5,473 nt of DNA from Bordetella parapertussis (GCA_945869355.1 CAMBPA010000117.1:1-5473); one strand, 5' to 3'. Shown: positions 1 to 5,473, counted from the stretch's first letter. Numbers and translations: made by a program. Notes: generated by a model from the sequence alone, not told the origin.

Positions 1-221
1 TTGCGCCTGAGGACTACAAAGAAAAAACGACGGGCTTGAATAAACGTATTCACGATCTTGTTGCGCAGTTCAATGGGAGTATCAGCGCCGAGCATGGCGT
101 TGGGACATTGCGCCGCGACGAATTGCGGCGCTATAAGTCCACAGTCGAAATGGATTTGATGATTGCCATCAAGCGCGCGCTTGACCCGAACCAGTTAATG
201 AATCCGGGCAAGCTTCTCTAG
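1..221 (+). CDS. FAD-linked oxidase, C-terminal fragment (GlcD/D-lactate dehydrogenase-like)
   Basis: This is the 3' end of a gene cut by the left edge; the reading frame begins with the codon at position 3 and gives 72 residues up to a TAG stop. Residues 29-34 read SAEHGV, followed by GTLRRDEL; this HGxG block is the conserved active-site segment near the C terminus of FAD-linked oxidases with the PF02913 C-terminal domain (glycolate oxidase GlcD, D-lactate and D-2-hydroxyglutarate dehydrogenases). The tail ALDPNQLMNPGKLL is the usual family ending. Such enzymes oxidise 2-hydroxy acids to 2-oxo acids with FAD. The FAD-binding N-terminal domain lies outside the window, so the substrate cannot be assigned. 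The gene converges on the cupin gene, 17 bases away, and is therefore not in the same operon. Family assignment is firm; exact enzyme is not. Confidence 0.88.
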   Translation, partial: APEDYKEKTTGLNKRIHDLVAQFNGSISAEHGVGTLRRDELRRYKSTVEMDLMIAIKRALDPNQLMNPGKLL

Positions 222-230
222 AGGCTTTTT
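210..230 (+). terminator. possible intrinsic terminator overlapping the oxidase stop codon
   Basis: A 7-bp stem (AAGCTTC at 210-216 with GAGGCTT at 221-227, one G-U pair) encloses a 4-base loop, and the T run 226-230 follows. The TAG stop (219-221) lies in the loop and the start of the 3' arm. It would end the plus-strand transcript before the convergent cupin gene. The stem is short and only moderately GC-rich, so this is plausible rather than certain. On the minus strand no T tract follows, so it should not serve the cupin operon. Confidence 0.4.
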
Positions 231-238
231 ACAGCGCG

Positions 239-982
239 CTAGCCCCGACCAAACTGCAGCATCAACATTTCGCATCCCTCTGGGCCGCTTTTGGCGGACA
301 GAGTGGGATCGGTTGCATTGACAAACAGTACTGACCATTTCGCAAGGTGCTGATCTTGGTGAATGAGGCTTCCGTTCACCACCAGGAAGTATTGGCCACC
401 TGATTGTTTAGGGTCTTGACCAGTGATCGCCATATTTGCACCAGCGCGAATGAGTTTCGCATCGACGCCGTCGTCATATTCAGCAGTTTTTTCACTGACA
501 TCTTCAATCGTGACCTGCTCGCGATTGGCTAAGACAGCCTCGGTGCTGATGACTGCGTTTGCTGAAAAATGTCTCTTTTGTGAAGGTTGTAGCTTTTCAC
601 GGTAGCCCGGTTGGTGCAGATAGACGGGCCCAGAGTCGGTTTGTGCGCGCAGTGTGAAATATGAATACCCTTGTGGGCCCGCATCGATCGGACCGTAGCC
701 GGTGAAGCGATCAGCATAGTGAATCGTCAAAGGCAACAGAACGTCAGAGCGACCTACTTTTCCTGTGCCTGAAACAAAAACTTGAAACTGATCGACGACA
801 TGGAAGTGTGGAAGGATCTGATCGTGCACGGGCATTTCAACTAAGAAAGCCTGTGGATCGGAAGTGACCTTACCTCCACCCACTGTACTAAAGTAGTCGG
901 TCCGCCACCTCGGTGCGCCATTTGTGGGGGACTTTGAAACTTGTCGATGGGGTAAGGCGCTTTGGCTAGTTTTAGTGAGCAT
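239..982 (-). CDS. cupin-fold protein (bicupin-like), function unknown
   Basis: A 247-residue soluble protein with no signal peptide. Residues 58-74 read PHFHVVDQFQVFVSGTG, which fits cupin motif 1: H59 and H61 are the likely metal ligands, Gln65 sits where the family usually has Glu, and the closing glycines follow. His88, in the strand after it (LTIHYADRFTGYGP), could be the third His of motif 2. The second half (about 175-247) has a similar strand-rich pattern with GGQYFLVVNG but no HxH, suggesting a second, metal-free barrel. Cupins include dioxygenases, isomerases and binding proteins, so no reaction is assigned. It is the last gene of the minus-strand operon, 14 bases after the Bug receptor gene. 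A GGAG ribosome site (990-993) sits 7 bases before the ATG and supports this start. No terminator was found after its stop. Fold confidence is good; function is open. Confidence 0.75.
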   Translation of the reverse strand: MLTKTSQSALPHRQVSKSPTNGAPRWRTDYFSTVGGGKVTSDPQAFLVEMPVHDQILPHFHVVDQFQVFVSGTGKVGRSDVLLPLTIHYADRFTGYGPIDAGPQGYSYFTLRAQTDSGPVYLHQPGYREKLQPSQKRHFSANAVISTEAVLANREQVTIEDVSEKTAEYDDGVDAKLIRAGANMAITGQDPKQSGGQYFLVVNGSLIHQDQHLAKWSVLFVNATDPTLSAKSGPEGCEMLMLQFGRG

Positions 983-996
983 GGGCTATCTCCGAT

Positions 997-1968
997 TTAT
1001 TCTGGTTGAATATTACGCTCTCGCACTACTTTTTTCCATAGCGCAATCTCGTCTTGAATGCGGCGTCCGAATTCAGAGGAACTTAGTGTGGTGGCGAGCG
1101 CAGCCTCTTGTGCAAACAGCTTTTGCATCTCTGGCTCTGCGGTCACGTTGCGAATCTCGGTGTTGAGCCGCTCCACCAACGCTTTCGGCGTATTGGCGGG
1201 CGCAAAGACGCCCCACCAAATCTCGCTGCTATAACCGGGCACGAGATCTGCCATCGGCGCGAGCTCTGGATTGAAGGGGCTGCGTTCTGCGGAGGTGACG
1301 GAGAGCGCTTTGACCTTACCGGCACGCAGTTGACTGCCCGATGAAGCCACCGTCGTAATGATGAAATCGACGCGCCCGCCGATCATATCAATCAGTGCCA
1401 GGCTTAAACCTTTGTATGGCAGATGCAGAGCCGACGTGCCGGCCATTGAATTGAGCAATTCTGTACTGACATGATTGACCGACCCGACGCCCGAGGAGCC
1501 GTAGGCCATTTTGTTTTTTGGGTCACGCATTGCCTGCAGCAGTTCAGCGGTATTGCCGTAGGGGCCGTCGGTGCGTACCAACAAAATCAACCCGCTTTTT
1601 GCCACCATGGCGACAGGGGCGAGATCCGTCAACGGATCGTAGGGCAGCTTTCGCTGCACGGCTGCTGTCGTAGTCAAAGCGTTTGAGGTAAACAGCAGCG
1701 TCGTGCCATCGGGGGCAGCCTTGCTGACGAAGTCTGCGCCAATCACGCCGCCTGCACCAGCCTTGTTTTCCACAATCATTGTGAAGTCGAGCTTTGCGCT
1801 CAAGCGCTGTGCAAGCGCTCTGGCGAACAAGTCGTTGCTTGCGCCCGGTGCAAACGGTACGACCAGTTTGATGACTTTCGGAAACTCTTGGGCGTTTGTG
1901 CACAAGGGCAACAGCAAGCCTGCGATGAGGGTGAAGGCATACGCCAATAAACTCAGTCTGTTTTTCAT
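997..1968 (-). CDS. Bug-family (TctC-like) periplasmic solute-binding receptor
   Basis: A 323-residue exported protein, the normal length for the Bug/TctC family (PF03401). Residues 1-26 form a signal peptide: KNR, a hydrophobic stretch, then a likely cleavage after TNA. Family hallmarks follow in order: VVPFAPGASNDLFAR (36-50), the loop that grips a ligand carboxylate; ENKAGAGGVIGADF (67-80); AAPDGTTLL (84-92); YGSSGVGSVNHVSTELL (156-172), a second ligand loop; and LPYKG (183-187). Known members bind carboxylates or small polar metabolites, feeding TctAB-type transporters or sensing systems. No TctA or TctB gene is in the window, so the receptor appears orphan here. It starts 8 bases after the amidohydrolase stop with no obvious Shine-Dalgarno sequence (the spacer is mostly A on the coding strand), suggesting translational coupling. 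Ligand unknown; it may match the substrate of the neighbouring hydrolase. Confidence 0.95.
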   Translation of the reverse strand: MKNRLSLLAYAFTLIAGLLLPLCTNAQEFPKVIKLVVPFAPGASNDLFARALAQRLSAKLDFTMIVENKAGAGGVIGADFVSKAAPDGTTLLFTSNALTTTAAVQRKLPYDPLTDLAPVAMVAKSGLILLVRTDGPYGNTAELLQAMRDPKNKMAYGSSGVGSVNHVSTELLNSMAGTSALHLPYKGLSLALIDMIGGRVDFIITTVASSGSQLRAGKVKALSVTSAERSPFNPELAPMADLVPGYSSEIWWGVFAPANTPKALVERLNTEIRNVTAEPEMQKLFAQEAALATTLSSSEFGRRIQDEIALWKKVVRERNIQPE

Positions 1969-1976
1969 TTTTTTGA

Positions 1977-2813
1977 TCAGAAGTGACAGCGATAAATTTT
2001 TTGTACGTTTCCGCCCATCAGTGCCTCACGCTCTGTGTGCGTTAAGCGATCGGTCACTTTGAAAGCGTCCACGCCTTGTTGGTACGTTAACACCTCTACG
2101 GCACGCGTCCAGTCAGTGCCCCACAGGCAACGCTCCATGCCATAGGCGTCGAAGATGCGTGCAAGGGGATCCCAGATGTCTGGATAGGGATAGGCTTTTT
2201 GAGATAACGTGCAGGCGCCTGTGATCTTGATCACCACATTGGGGTGTTGTGCCAAGGCCAAGACCTTTTCGATTTCGCCAAAAGGTTGTGTAAGCGGTGG
2301 CGGCTCATAAGGCTGTTCAAGCCCTAAGTGATCTACAACGATTCGGGTGTCCGGGTTGCGTGCCGCTAATTGCTTGACTTGATCCAGTCGGCCCCAGCAC
2401 AACAGGTTCACAGGGATATTGTGCCGTGCAGCGGCGGCTAGAACCCGATTGATCCCAGGGTCGGCAGCGTCTTCCGATACACCTCTGTTGAGCATGATGC
2501 GGATGGCGACCGTGCCAGGCGTCTTGACCCATTGGTCAATCGTTTCATTGACACTGGGATCAGTCGGGTCAACCGGCTTGATGAGTCGAAACCGCGTCGG
2601 ATGCGCGCGATACACCTGCTCAGCGTAGCTTGAATCAAAGCGATACATCGTAAAAACAGAAACGAGAATCGCGGCGTCCACGCCAACCGCGTCCATCGCA
2701 GCAACCATCGCGTCGCCGGTTACGGAGGCTGGTCCGTGGAGTACGGCAGCCCAGGGTCGACCGGGGTGGTCGTGTTCGTAGGCATGTACTTGGGCATCAA
2801 TAATTTTTGTCAT
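1977..2813 (-). CDS. amidohydrolase, TIM-barrel (PF04909/COG3618 type), lactonase-like
   Basis: A 278-residue cytoplasmic protein, the usual size for the amidohydrolase-2 family. It opens with KIIDAQVHAYE: the family's HxH at the end of strand 1 appears as Q8-V-H10. Further barrel-end residues are IRIMLNRG (104-111), His162 in VVDHLG (159-164), Lys196 in VVIKITGA, and Asp234 in LWGTDW (230-235), the conserved catalytic Asp. Relatives include 2-pyrone-4,6-dicarboxylate lactonase (LigI), 4-sulfomuconolactone hydrolase, sugar lactonases and some decarboxylases, so a lactone or related carbonyl substrate is likely but not proven. It is the first gene of the minus-strand operon with the Bug receptor and the cupin. 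An AGGAG site (2821-2825) lies 7 bases before the ATG and fixes the start. The Gln replacing the first His suggests altered or absent metal binding. Family assignment is firm; substrate unknown. Confidence 0.9.
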   Translation of the reverse strand: MTKIIDAQVHAYEHDHPGRPWAAVLHGPASVTGDAMVAAMDAVGVDAAILVSVFTMYRFDSSYAEQVYRAHPTRFRLIKPVDPTDPSVNETIDQWVKTPGTVAIRIMLNRGVSEDAADPGINRVLAAAARHNIPVNLLCWGRLDQVKQLAARNPDTRIVVDHLGLEQPYEPPPLTQPFGEIEKVLALAQHPNVVIKITGACTLSQKAYPYPDIWDPLARIFDAYGMERCLWGTDWTRAVEVLTYQQGVDAFKVTDRLTHTEREALMGGNVQKIYRCHF

Positions 2814-2820
2814 CTTGGGT

Positions 2821-2825
2821 CTCCT
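2821..2825 (-). promoter_or_regulatory. ribosome binding site of the amidohydrolase gene
   Basis: AGGAG on the minus strand, 7 bases before the ATG whose first base is at 2813. It supports the chosen start of the first gene of the minus-strand operon. Confidence 0.8.
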
Positions 2826-2830
2826 GCTTG

Positions 2831-2873
2831 GTTGAAGTCTATCACTCCGCCTTGGAGATCAACGTCATTCAAC
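2831..2873 (-). repeat. nested imperfect inverted repeat in the leader of the minus-strand operon
   Basis: Outer arms GTTGAA (2831-2836) and TTCAAC (2868-2873) are exact complements and enclose an inner pair CTCC (2845-2848) and GGAG (2854-2857) with a 5-base spacer. The segments between the arms are 8 and 10 bases and mostly unpaired. It lies 18 bases upstream of the amidohydrolase start codon, so it could be an mRNA leader hairpin or an operator, or simply chance: both arms are short. Confidence 0.25.
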
Positions 2874-2879
2874 TTGTAA

Positions 2880-2885
2880 ATTATG
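2880..2885 (-). promoter_or_regulatory. candidate -10 box for the minus-strand operon
   Basis: Read on the minus strand the hexamer is CATAAT, one base from the sigma-70 consensus TATAAT. A convincing -35 box at 16-18 bases is not visible, which would fit an activator-dependent promoter or mean the match is fortuitous. The leader would be about 60 bases long. Confidence 0.25.
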
Positions 2886-2936
2886 TTTAGGAACTGTCGA
2901 CTGAAGGGCGAATGGTCTCGCTCCCGTCGTACGTCA

Positions 2937-2942
2937 TATAAC
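2937..2942 (+). promoter_or_regulatory. candidate -10 box for the plus-strand operon
   Basis: TATAAC is one base from the sigma-70 -10 consensus and would give a leader of roughly 60 bases before the Bug receptor start. The best -35 at a usable distance (TGGTCT, 2913-2918, spacing 18) is poor, so confidence is low. Confidence 0.25.
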
Positions 2943-3001
2943 TAGTAAAACTCCAGTATGTTCGTTACCCTACAGGTTACAAAAAAGAAGATAGAAAACT
3001 T

Positions 3002-3006
3002 AGGAG
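3002..3006 (+). promoter_or_regulatory. ribosome binding site that decides the start of the second Bug gene
   Basis: AGGAG lies 5 bases before the ATG at 3012. An in-frame ATG at 2958 would add 18 charged residues ahead of the signal peptide and has no ribosome site, so 3012 is the better start. Confidence 0.8.
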
Positions 3007-3011
3007 CAAAA

Positions 3012-3983
3012 ATGAAGAATTCATTCAAGTGGTTGATCAGTGCGCTTGTTTTAATTTTTAGCGCGTTCGGTTTGTCGGCATCGGCCCAAACTTGGCCCAC
3101 GAAGCCTATTCGTATCGTGATTCCGTTTGCACCCGGTGGAGGGACAGACATTTTGGTTCGAATTATGGTGCCGAAACTCACTGAGATTTTGGGCCAACCT
3201 GTGGTGGTGGATAACAAGCCCGGTGGTTCAAGCATCATTGGCACGCAGCTTGTTGCGCAAGCGGCGCCCGATGGTTACACACTGTTGGCGGTGGACTCTT
3301 CGATTGTTGTGAATCCAGGGTTGCGTAAATTGCCTTACGAGACCGAAAAAGATCTCGCACCAATTATTCATTTAGCTTCCGGTCCGGTCATTCTGGTTGC
3401 CCATCCTTCGCTGCCTGCAAATAATTTGCAAGAGCTTATTGCGCTAGCTAAGCAAAAGCCTGGTGGTTTGTTTTACGGTTCAGGCGGAAACGGTGCTTCG
3501 ACGCACTTGGCCGGCGAGTTATTCAATATGGTCGCTGGCGTGAATATCGCGCATGTGCCCTATAAAGGGACCGGTGAGGCACTTTCTGCGGTGATGGCCG
3601 GGACCGTACCTTTGACCTTCACTGGAATTAGCTCTGCACGGGCTCCGATGGAAGCAGGACGTCTTAAGGCGTTGGCGATCACTGGGAGTGCGCGTAACGC
3701 TGCAGTCCCCAATGTGCCAACGTTTGATCAGGCCGGCTTGGCCGGTGTGGATAGCAGTTCGCAGTGGACTGTTCTTGGACCGGTAGGAATGCCAGCCGAT
3801 GTGATTAAAAAAATAAACGAGGCGTTCAATCAAGCAATGAAAGACCCTGCAATACAGAAGCGTGTGGACGACCTAGGGTATACGGTCGCTGGTGGCAGCC
3901 CCGTGCAGGCGAGGAAGTTGATCAGTGACGAAATTGCGAAGTGGAAGAAGATTATTTCAGCTGCAAATATCAACATTAATTGA
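3012..3983 (+). CDS. Bug-family (TctC-like) periplasmic solute-binding receptor
   Basis: A 323-residue exported protein of the PF03401 family and a paralogue of the receptor on the opposite strand, equal in length. The signal peptide is textbook: KNSFK, a hydrophobic core, then ASA with likely cleavage after residue 25. Family blocks follow: IPFAPGGGTDILVR (37-50), the carboxylate-gripping loop; DNKPGGSSIIGTQL (67-80); AAPDGYTLL (84-92); YGSGGNGASTHLAGEL (155-170); and VPYKGTGEAL (182-191). It has the more typical GGGTD and STHL loops, whereas the paralogue has GASND and VNHV, so the two may bind different ligands. The start at 3012 is supported by AGGAG and by the signal peptide beginning there. 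It is the first gene of the plus-strand operon, followed by an alpha/beta-hydrolase, which suggests capture of an ester, lactone or carboxylate. No membrane permease is in view. Ligand unknown. Confidence 0.95.
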   Translation: MKNSFKWLISALVLIFSAFGLSASAQTWPTKPIRIVIPFAPGGGTDILVRIMVPKLTEILGQPVVVDNKPGGSSIIGTQLVAQAAPDGYTLLAVDSSIVVNPGLRKLPYETEKDLAPIIHLASGPVILVAHPSLPANNLQELIALAKQKPGGLFYGSGGNGASTHLAGELFNMVAGVNIAHVPYKGTGEALSAVMAGTVPLTFTGISSARAPMEAGRLKALAITGSARNAAVPNVPTFDQAGLAGVDSSSQWTVLGPVGMPADVIKKINEAFNQAMKDPAIQKRVDDLGYTVAGGSPVQARKLISDEIAKWKKIISAANININ

Positions 3984-4003
3984 ACACGTTTTGGAATGAT
4001 GCA

Positions 4004-4798
4004 ATGCGCTTGAAAACAAAAGATGGGCTAGAGCTTGAGTACTACATCGACGACTTCACGCGTCCTTGGACGAAGCCTGAGACGGTCGTCTTGCTTCACG
4101 CAGCCATGGGGAATTCAAGGCGCTGGTTTAGCTGGATGCCACGTCTGAGTGCGGCGTACCGCGTCGTACGTCTTGACCTCAGAGGGCATGGTGCCTCGGC
4201 GGCACCTGCGGCGACGGATGATTTTTCACTCAATCATCTCGTGTCTGATGTGGCCGAGCTCATGGATTTGATTGGCTGTTCAAGCGCACACATCGTTGGG
4301 AACTCAGCGGGGGGCTATGTCGCGCAACAGTTTGCGCTACAACACGCTGCGCGCGTGAAAACGCTCGCTCTTTTTGGTGCAACGCCCGGGCTAAAAAATA
4401 GTCATGCACCGACTTGGATTCCAAAAATTCAGCAAATTGGTTTGAAGAAATTCCTCGCGGATACTATTTACGAGCGCTTCGATGAAAATGCGGATCCGCA
4501 ATTGGTCGCCTGGTTTATCGAGCAAGCCGGGTCAAACGACCCAGCATTCATTGCACGGTTCGTGTTGCATATGTGTACCCACGACTTTATGGAAGAGCTT
4601 GTTGGCATCAAATGTCCAACCTTGATTGTGTCTGCCGGAAGAGAGTCGATCGGTCACGCGAATGCTTACGACGATATGCATCAGCGCATCAAAGGTTCAG
4701 AGATAGTGCGTGTGGACACCGCTGCACATAATATTTGTGACGGCTACCCTGATTTGTGCGTCGATCATTTGATGAAGTTTTTAGCCAAGCATCCTTGA
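4004..4798 (+). CDS. alpha/beta-hydrolase (enol-lactonase/esterase-like)
   Basis: A 264-residue cytoplasmic protein with the alpha/beta-hydrolase fold, of a size typical for 3-oxoadipate enol-lactonase, esterase and C-C hydrolase relatives. Counting from the ATG at 4004: LLHAAMG (30-36) is the oxyanion-hole loop in place of the usual HGxxG; LDLRGHGAS (57-65) is a family block; HIVGNSAGGY (96-105) is the nucleophile elbow with Ser101; a helical cap spans about 132-200; and His242 in TAAHNICD is the catalytic His. The acid is unclear: the expected Asp after PTLIVSAG is replaced by Arg-Glu-Ser, with Glu214 a possible substitute. An in-frame TTG at 3980 overlaps the Bug stop by four bases but has no ribosome site. 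The ATG at 4004, with GGA 8 bases upstream, gives a sensible N terminus 20 bases after the Bug gene. Both starts give the same domain. Reaction not assigned. Confidence 0.88.
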   Translation: MRLKTKDGLELEYYIDDFTRPWTKPETVVLLHAAMGNSRRWFSWMPRLSAAYRVVRLDLRGHGASAAPAATDDFSLNHLVSDVAELMDLIGCSSAHIVGNSAGGYVAQQFALQHAARVKTLALFGATPGLKNSHAPTWIPKIQQIGLKKFLADTIYERFDENADPQLVAWFIEQAGSNDPAFIARFVLHMCTHDFMEELVGIKCPTLIVSAGRESIGHANAYDDMHQRIKGSEIVRVDTAAHNICDGYPDLCVDHLMKFLAKHP

Positions 4799-4833
4799 TG
4801 CCATTGAATACAACGCTAGTTATTACCGAAACA

Positions 4834-4840
4834 AAGGAAG
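4834..4840 (+). promoter_or_regulatory. ribosome binding site of the oxidoreductase gene
   Basis: AAGGAAG sits 4 bases before the ATG at 4845 and sets the start of the truncated last gene. The 46-base gap after the hydrolase shows no terminator, so co-transcription is likely. Confidence 0.7.
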
Positions 4841-4844
4841 TGTC

Positions 4845-5473
4845 ATGATTCGAGCAGCAATTATTGGGATGGGTACTTGGGGCCAAAACCTTGTACGCAG
4901 CGTGCAGGGCAAGAGCCAGGACATCACATTTGTTGCAGGTGCGACGCGTACGCGCTCAAAAGCGGAAGACTTTGCAAAGCAACACGGCATCGCTTTAGTC
5001 GACTCGTTTGAGCAGATTCTCGCTGACGCGACGATCGACGCTGTTGTGTTGGCCACACCCCATTCGATGCACACCGCGCAAATCGAACAAGCCGCCCGTG
5101 CCGGTAAGCATGTGTTTTGTGAAAAGCCTTTAGCACTTGATAGCGCGAGTGCCTTGGCGGCGGCTAAGGCGGCACAAGAAAACAATATCGTGTTGGGTGT
5201 TGGATATAACTGGAGGTTTCAGCCAGCCTTGCAAGAAGTCAGGCGCATGATCGAAGATGGCCGATTGGGCAGGGTGCTGCATATTGAAGGTAACTTCTGT
5301 GGGCCTAGTGCCTACCGGTTCCCCAAAGGACACTGGCGCCATGCCGGAGATGAGTCGCCTGCAGGCGGAATGACAGGTCGAGGCGTGCACGTGATTGATG
5401 CAATGATGTATCTGGCCGGGCCGATCACCGAAGTTACTGCAAAGAGTTTCCGTCTTGCTCAAGACTTTGGCTC
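4845..5473 (+). CDS. Gfo/Idh/MocA-family NAD(P)-dependent oxidoreductase, 3' end cut by window
   Basis: An open frame of 209 codons from ATG 4845 to the right edge with no stop; full-length relatives are about 330-390 residues, so over a third is missing. RAAIIGMGTWGQNLV begins the Rossmann domain, with the GxGxxG loop at 8-13. After the second strand the sequence is ATRTR (33-37), lacking the usual acidic residue and carrying Arg, which hints at NADP(H) rather than NAD. ATPHSMHTAQ (70-79) and HVFCEKPLAL (89-98) are family signatures; Lys94 of the EKP motif is the conserved catalytic Lys. The C-terminal domain opens with GVGYNWRFQPAL (118-129), and GGMTGRGVHVID (174-185) matches the GGxxxDxGxH block with His182 kept but Gly178 in place of Asp. 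Members oxidise or reduce sugars, inositols and related alcohols. It follows the alpha/beta-hydrolase by 46 bases in the same direction. Substrate unknown. Confidence 0.9.
   Translation, partial: MIRAAIIGMGTWGQNLVRSVQGKSQDITFVAGATRTRSKAEDFAKQHGIALVDSFEQILADATIDAVVLATPHSMHTAQIEQAARAGKHVFCEKPLALDSASALAAAKAAQENNIVLGVGYNWRFQPALQEVRRMIEDGRLGRVLHIEGNFCGPSAYRFPKGHWRHAGDESPAGGMTGRGVHVIDAMMYLAGPITEVTAKSFRLAQDFG

Larger units (their letters stand above)
2814..3011. promoter_or_regulatory. divergent intergenic region with promoters of both operons
   Basis: The 198 bases between the two divergent start codons hold no credible gene and must carry the start signals for both operons. The only strong signals are the two ribosome sites. 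Candidate -10 boxes are weak: TATAAC at 2937-2942 on the plus strand, and CATAAT on the minus strand (complement of 2880-2885); neither has a good -35 box. An imperfect nested inverted repeat spans 2831-2873, and a short direct repeat GTTAC occurs at 2964-2968 and 2976-2980. No match to a known operator was recognised. Shared control of the two operons by a regulator outside the window is an inference from the arrangement. Confidence 0.6.

Noticed and set aside
1544..1903. Open frame of 119 codons inside the first Bug gene in another frame
   Set aside because: Arg-, Cys- and His-rich composition typical of an out-of-frame shadow of a real gene.
1877..1968. Lipoprotein signal in the first Bug receptor because of a Cys near the end of the hydrophobic core
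   Set aside because: The residues before the Cys (Leu-Pro-Leu) do not fit a lipobox, and TNA-Q downstream fits ordinary signal peptidase I cleavage.
1703..2062. Plus-strand open frame of 119 codons opposite the Bug and amidohydrolase genes
   Set aside because: Antisense to two well-supported genes, no domain and no ribosome site of note.
2958..3011. Upstream in-frame ATG extending the second Bug receptor by 18 residues
   Set aside because: No ribosome site precedes it, and the added charged residues would bury the signal peptide; AGGAG plus a textbook signal sequence support 3012.
2942..3244. Open frame of 100 codons on the minus strand across the divergent promoter
   Set aside because: It is mostly antisense to the start of the second Bug gene, with a low-complexity Phe-rich tail and no recognisable domain.
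3980..4003. TTG start for the alpha/beta-hydrolase overlapping the Bug stop codon
   Set aside because: No Shine-Dalgarno before it, and the ATG at 4004 gives a complete domain; coupling by overlap remains possible, so it is not fully excluded.
4823..5462. Several minus-strand open frames opposite the oxidoreductase
   Set aside because: The plus-strand frame carries clear GxGxxG and EKP motifs; the minus-strand frames have Cys- and Ala-rich shadow composition.
1..5473. CRISPR arrays, tRNA or rRNA genes, insertion sequences, toxin-antitoxin or defence genes
   Set aside because: No regularly spaced repeats, no cloverleaf or rRNA segments, and no transposase-like, nuclease or antitoxin open frames were seen on either strand.

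Overview
The window looks like part of a bacterial chromosome from the Betaproteobacteria, most likely Burkholderiales of the Bordetella/Alcaligenaceae type. The main reason is the presence of two separate periplasmic solute receptors of the Bug (TctC-like) family, which is greatly expanded in that group. Base composition is moderate by eye. No rRNA, tRNA, CRISPR array, insertion sequence or phage gene was seen. The lineage is an inference, because no phylogenetic marker gene is present.

Layout: (1) Positions 1-221 hold the last 72 codons of a plus-strand FAD-linked oxidase of the GlcD/D-lactate dehydrogenase type, ending in a possible intrinsic terminator. (2) Positions 239-2813 hold a compact minus-strand operon, in transcription order: a TIM-barrel amidohydrolase (PF04909 type, lactonase/decarboxylase-like), a Bug receptor, and a bicupin-like protein. 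The gaps are 8 and 14 bases. (3) Positions 2814-3011 are a 198-base divergent intergenic region that should carry both promoters and any operator. (4) From 3012 to the right edge runs a plus-strand operon: a second Bug receptor (323 aa, the same length as the first), an alpha/beta-hydrolase, and a Gfo/Idh/MocA-family NAD(P)-dependent oxidoreductase cut by the window edge.

Read together, this is an accessory catabolic locus. Two receptors would capture carboxylate-type solutes in the periplasm. Two unrelated hydrolases (amidohydrolase and alpha/beta-hydrolase) could open lactones or esters. The oxidoreductases (FAD-linked, and Gfo/Idh/MocA) could oxidise hydroxy-acid or sugar-derived intermediates, and the cupin could be an isomerase, dioxygenase or binding protein. 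The substrate cannot be read from the sequence. No TctA/TctB membrane partner and no regulator lie inside the window.

The most interesting points are departures from textbook active sites: Gln for the first metal-ligand His in the amidohydrolase, Gly for the conserved catalytic Asp in the Gfo/Idh/MocA enzyme, and no Asp at the expected acid position in the alpha/beta-hydrolase. No clearly new type of system is evident; the novelty, if any, is in the substrate and pathway.
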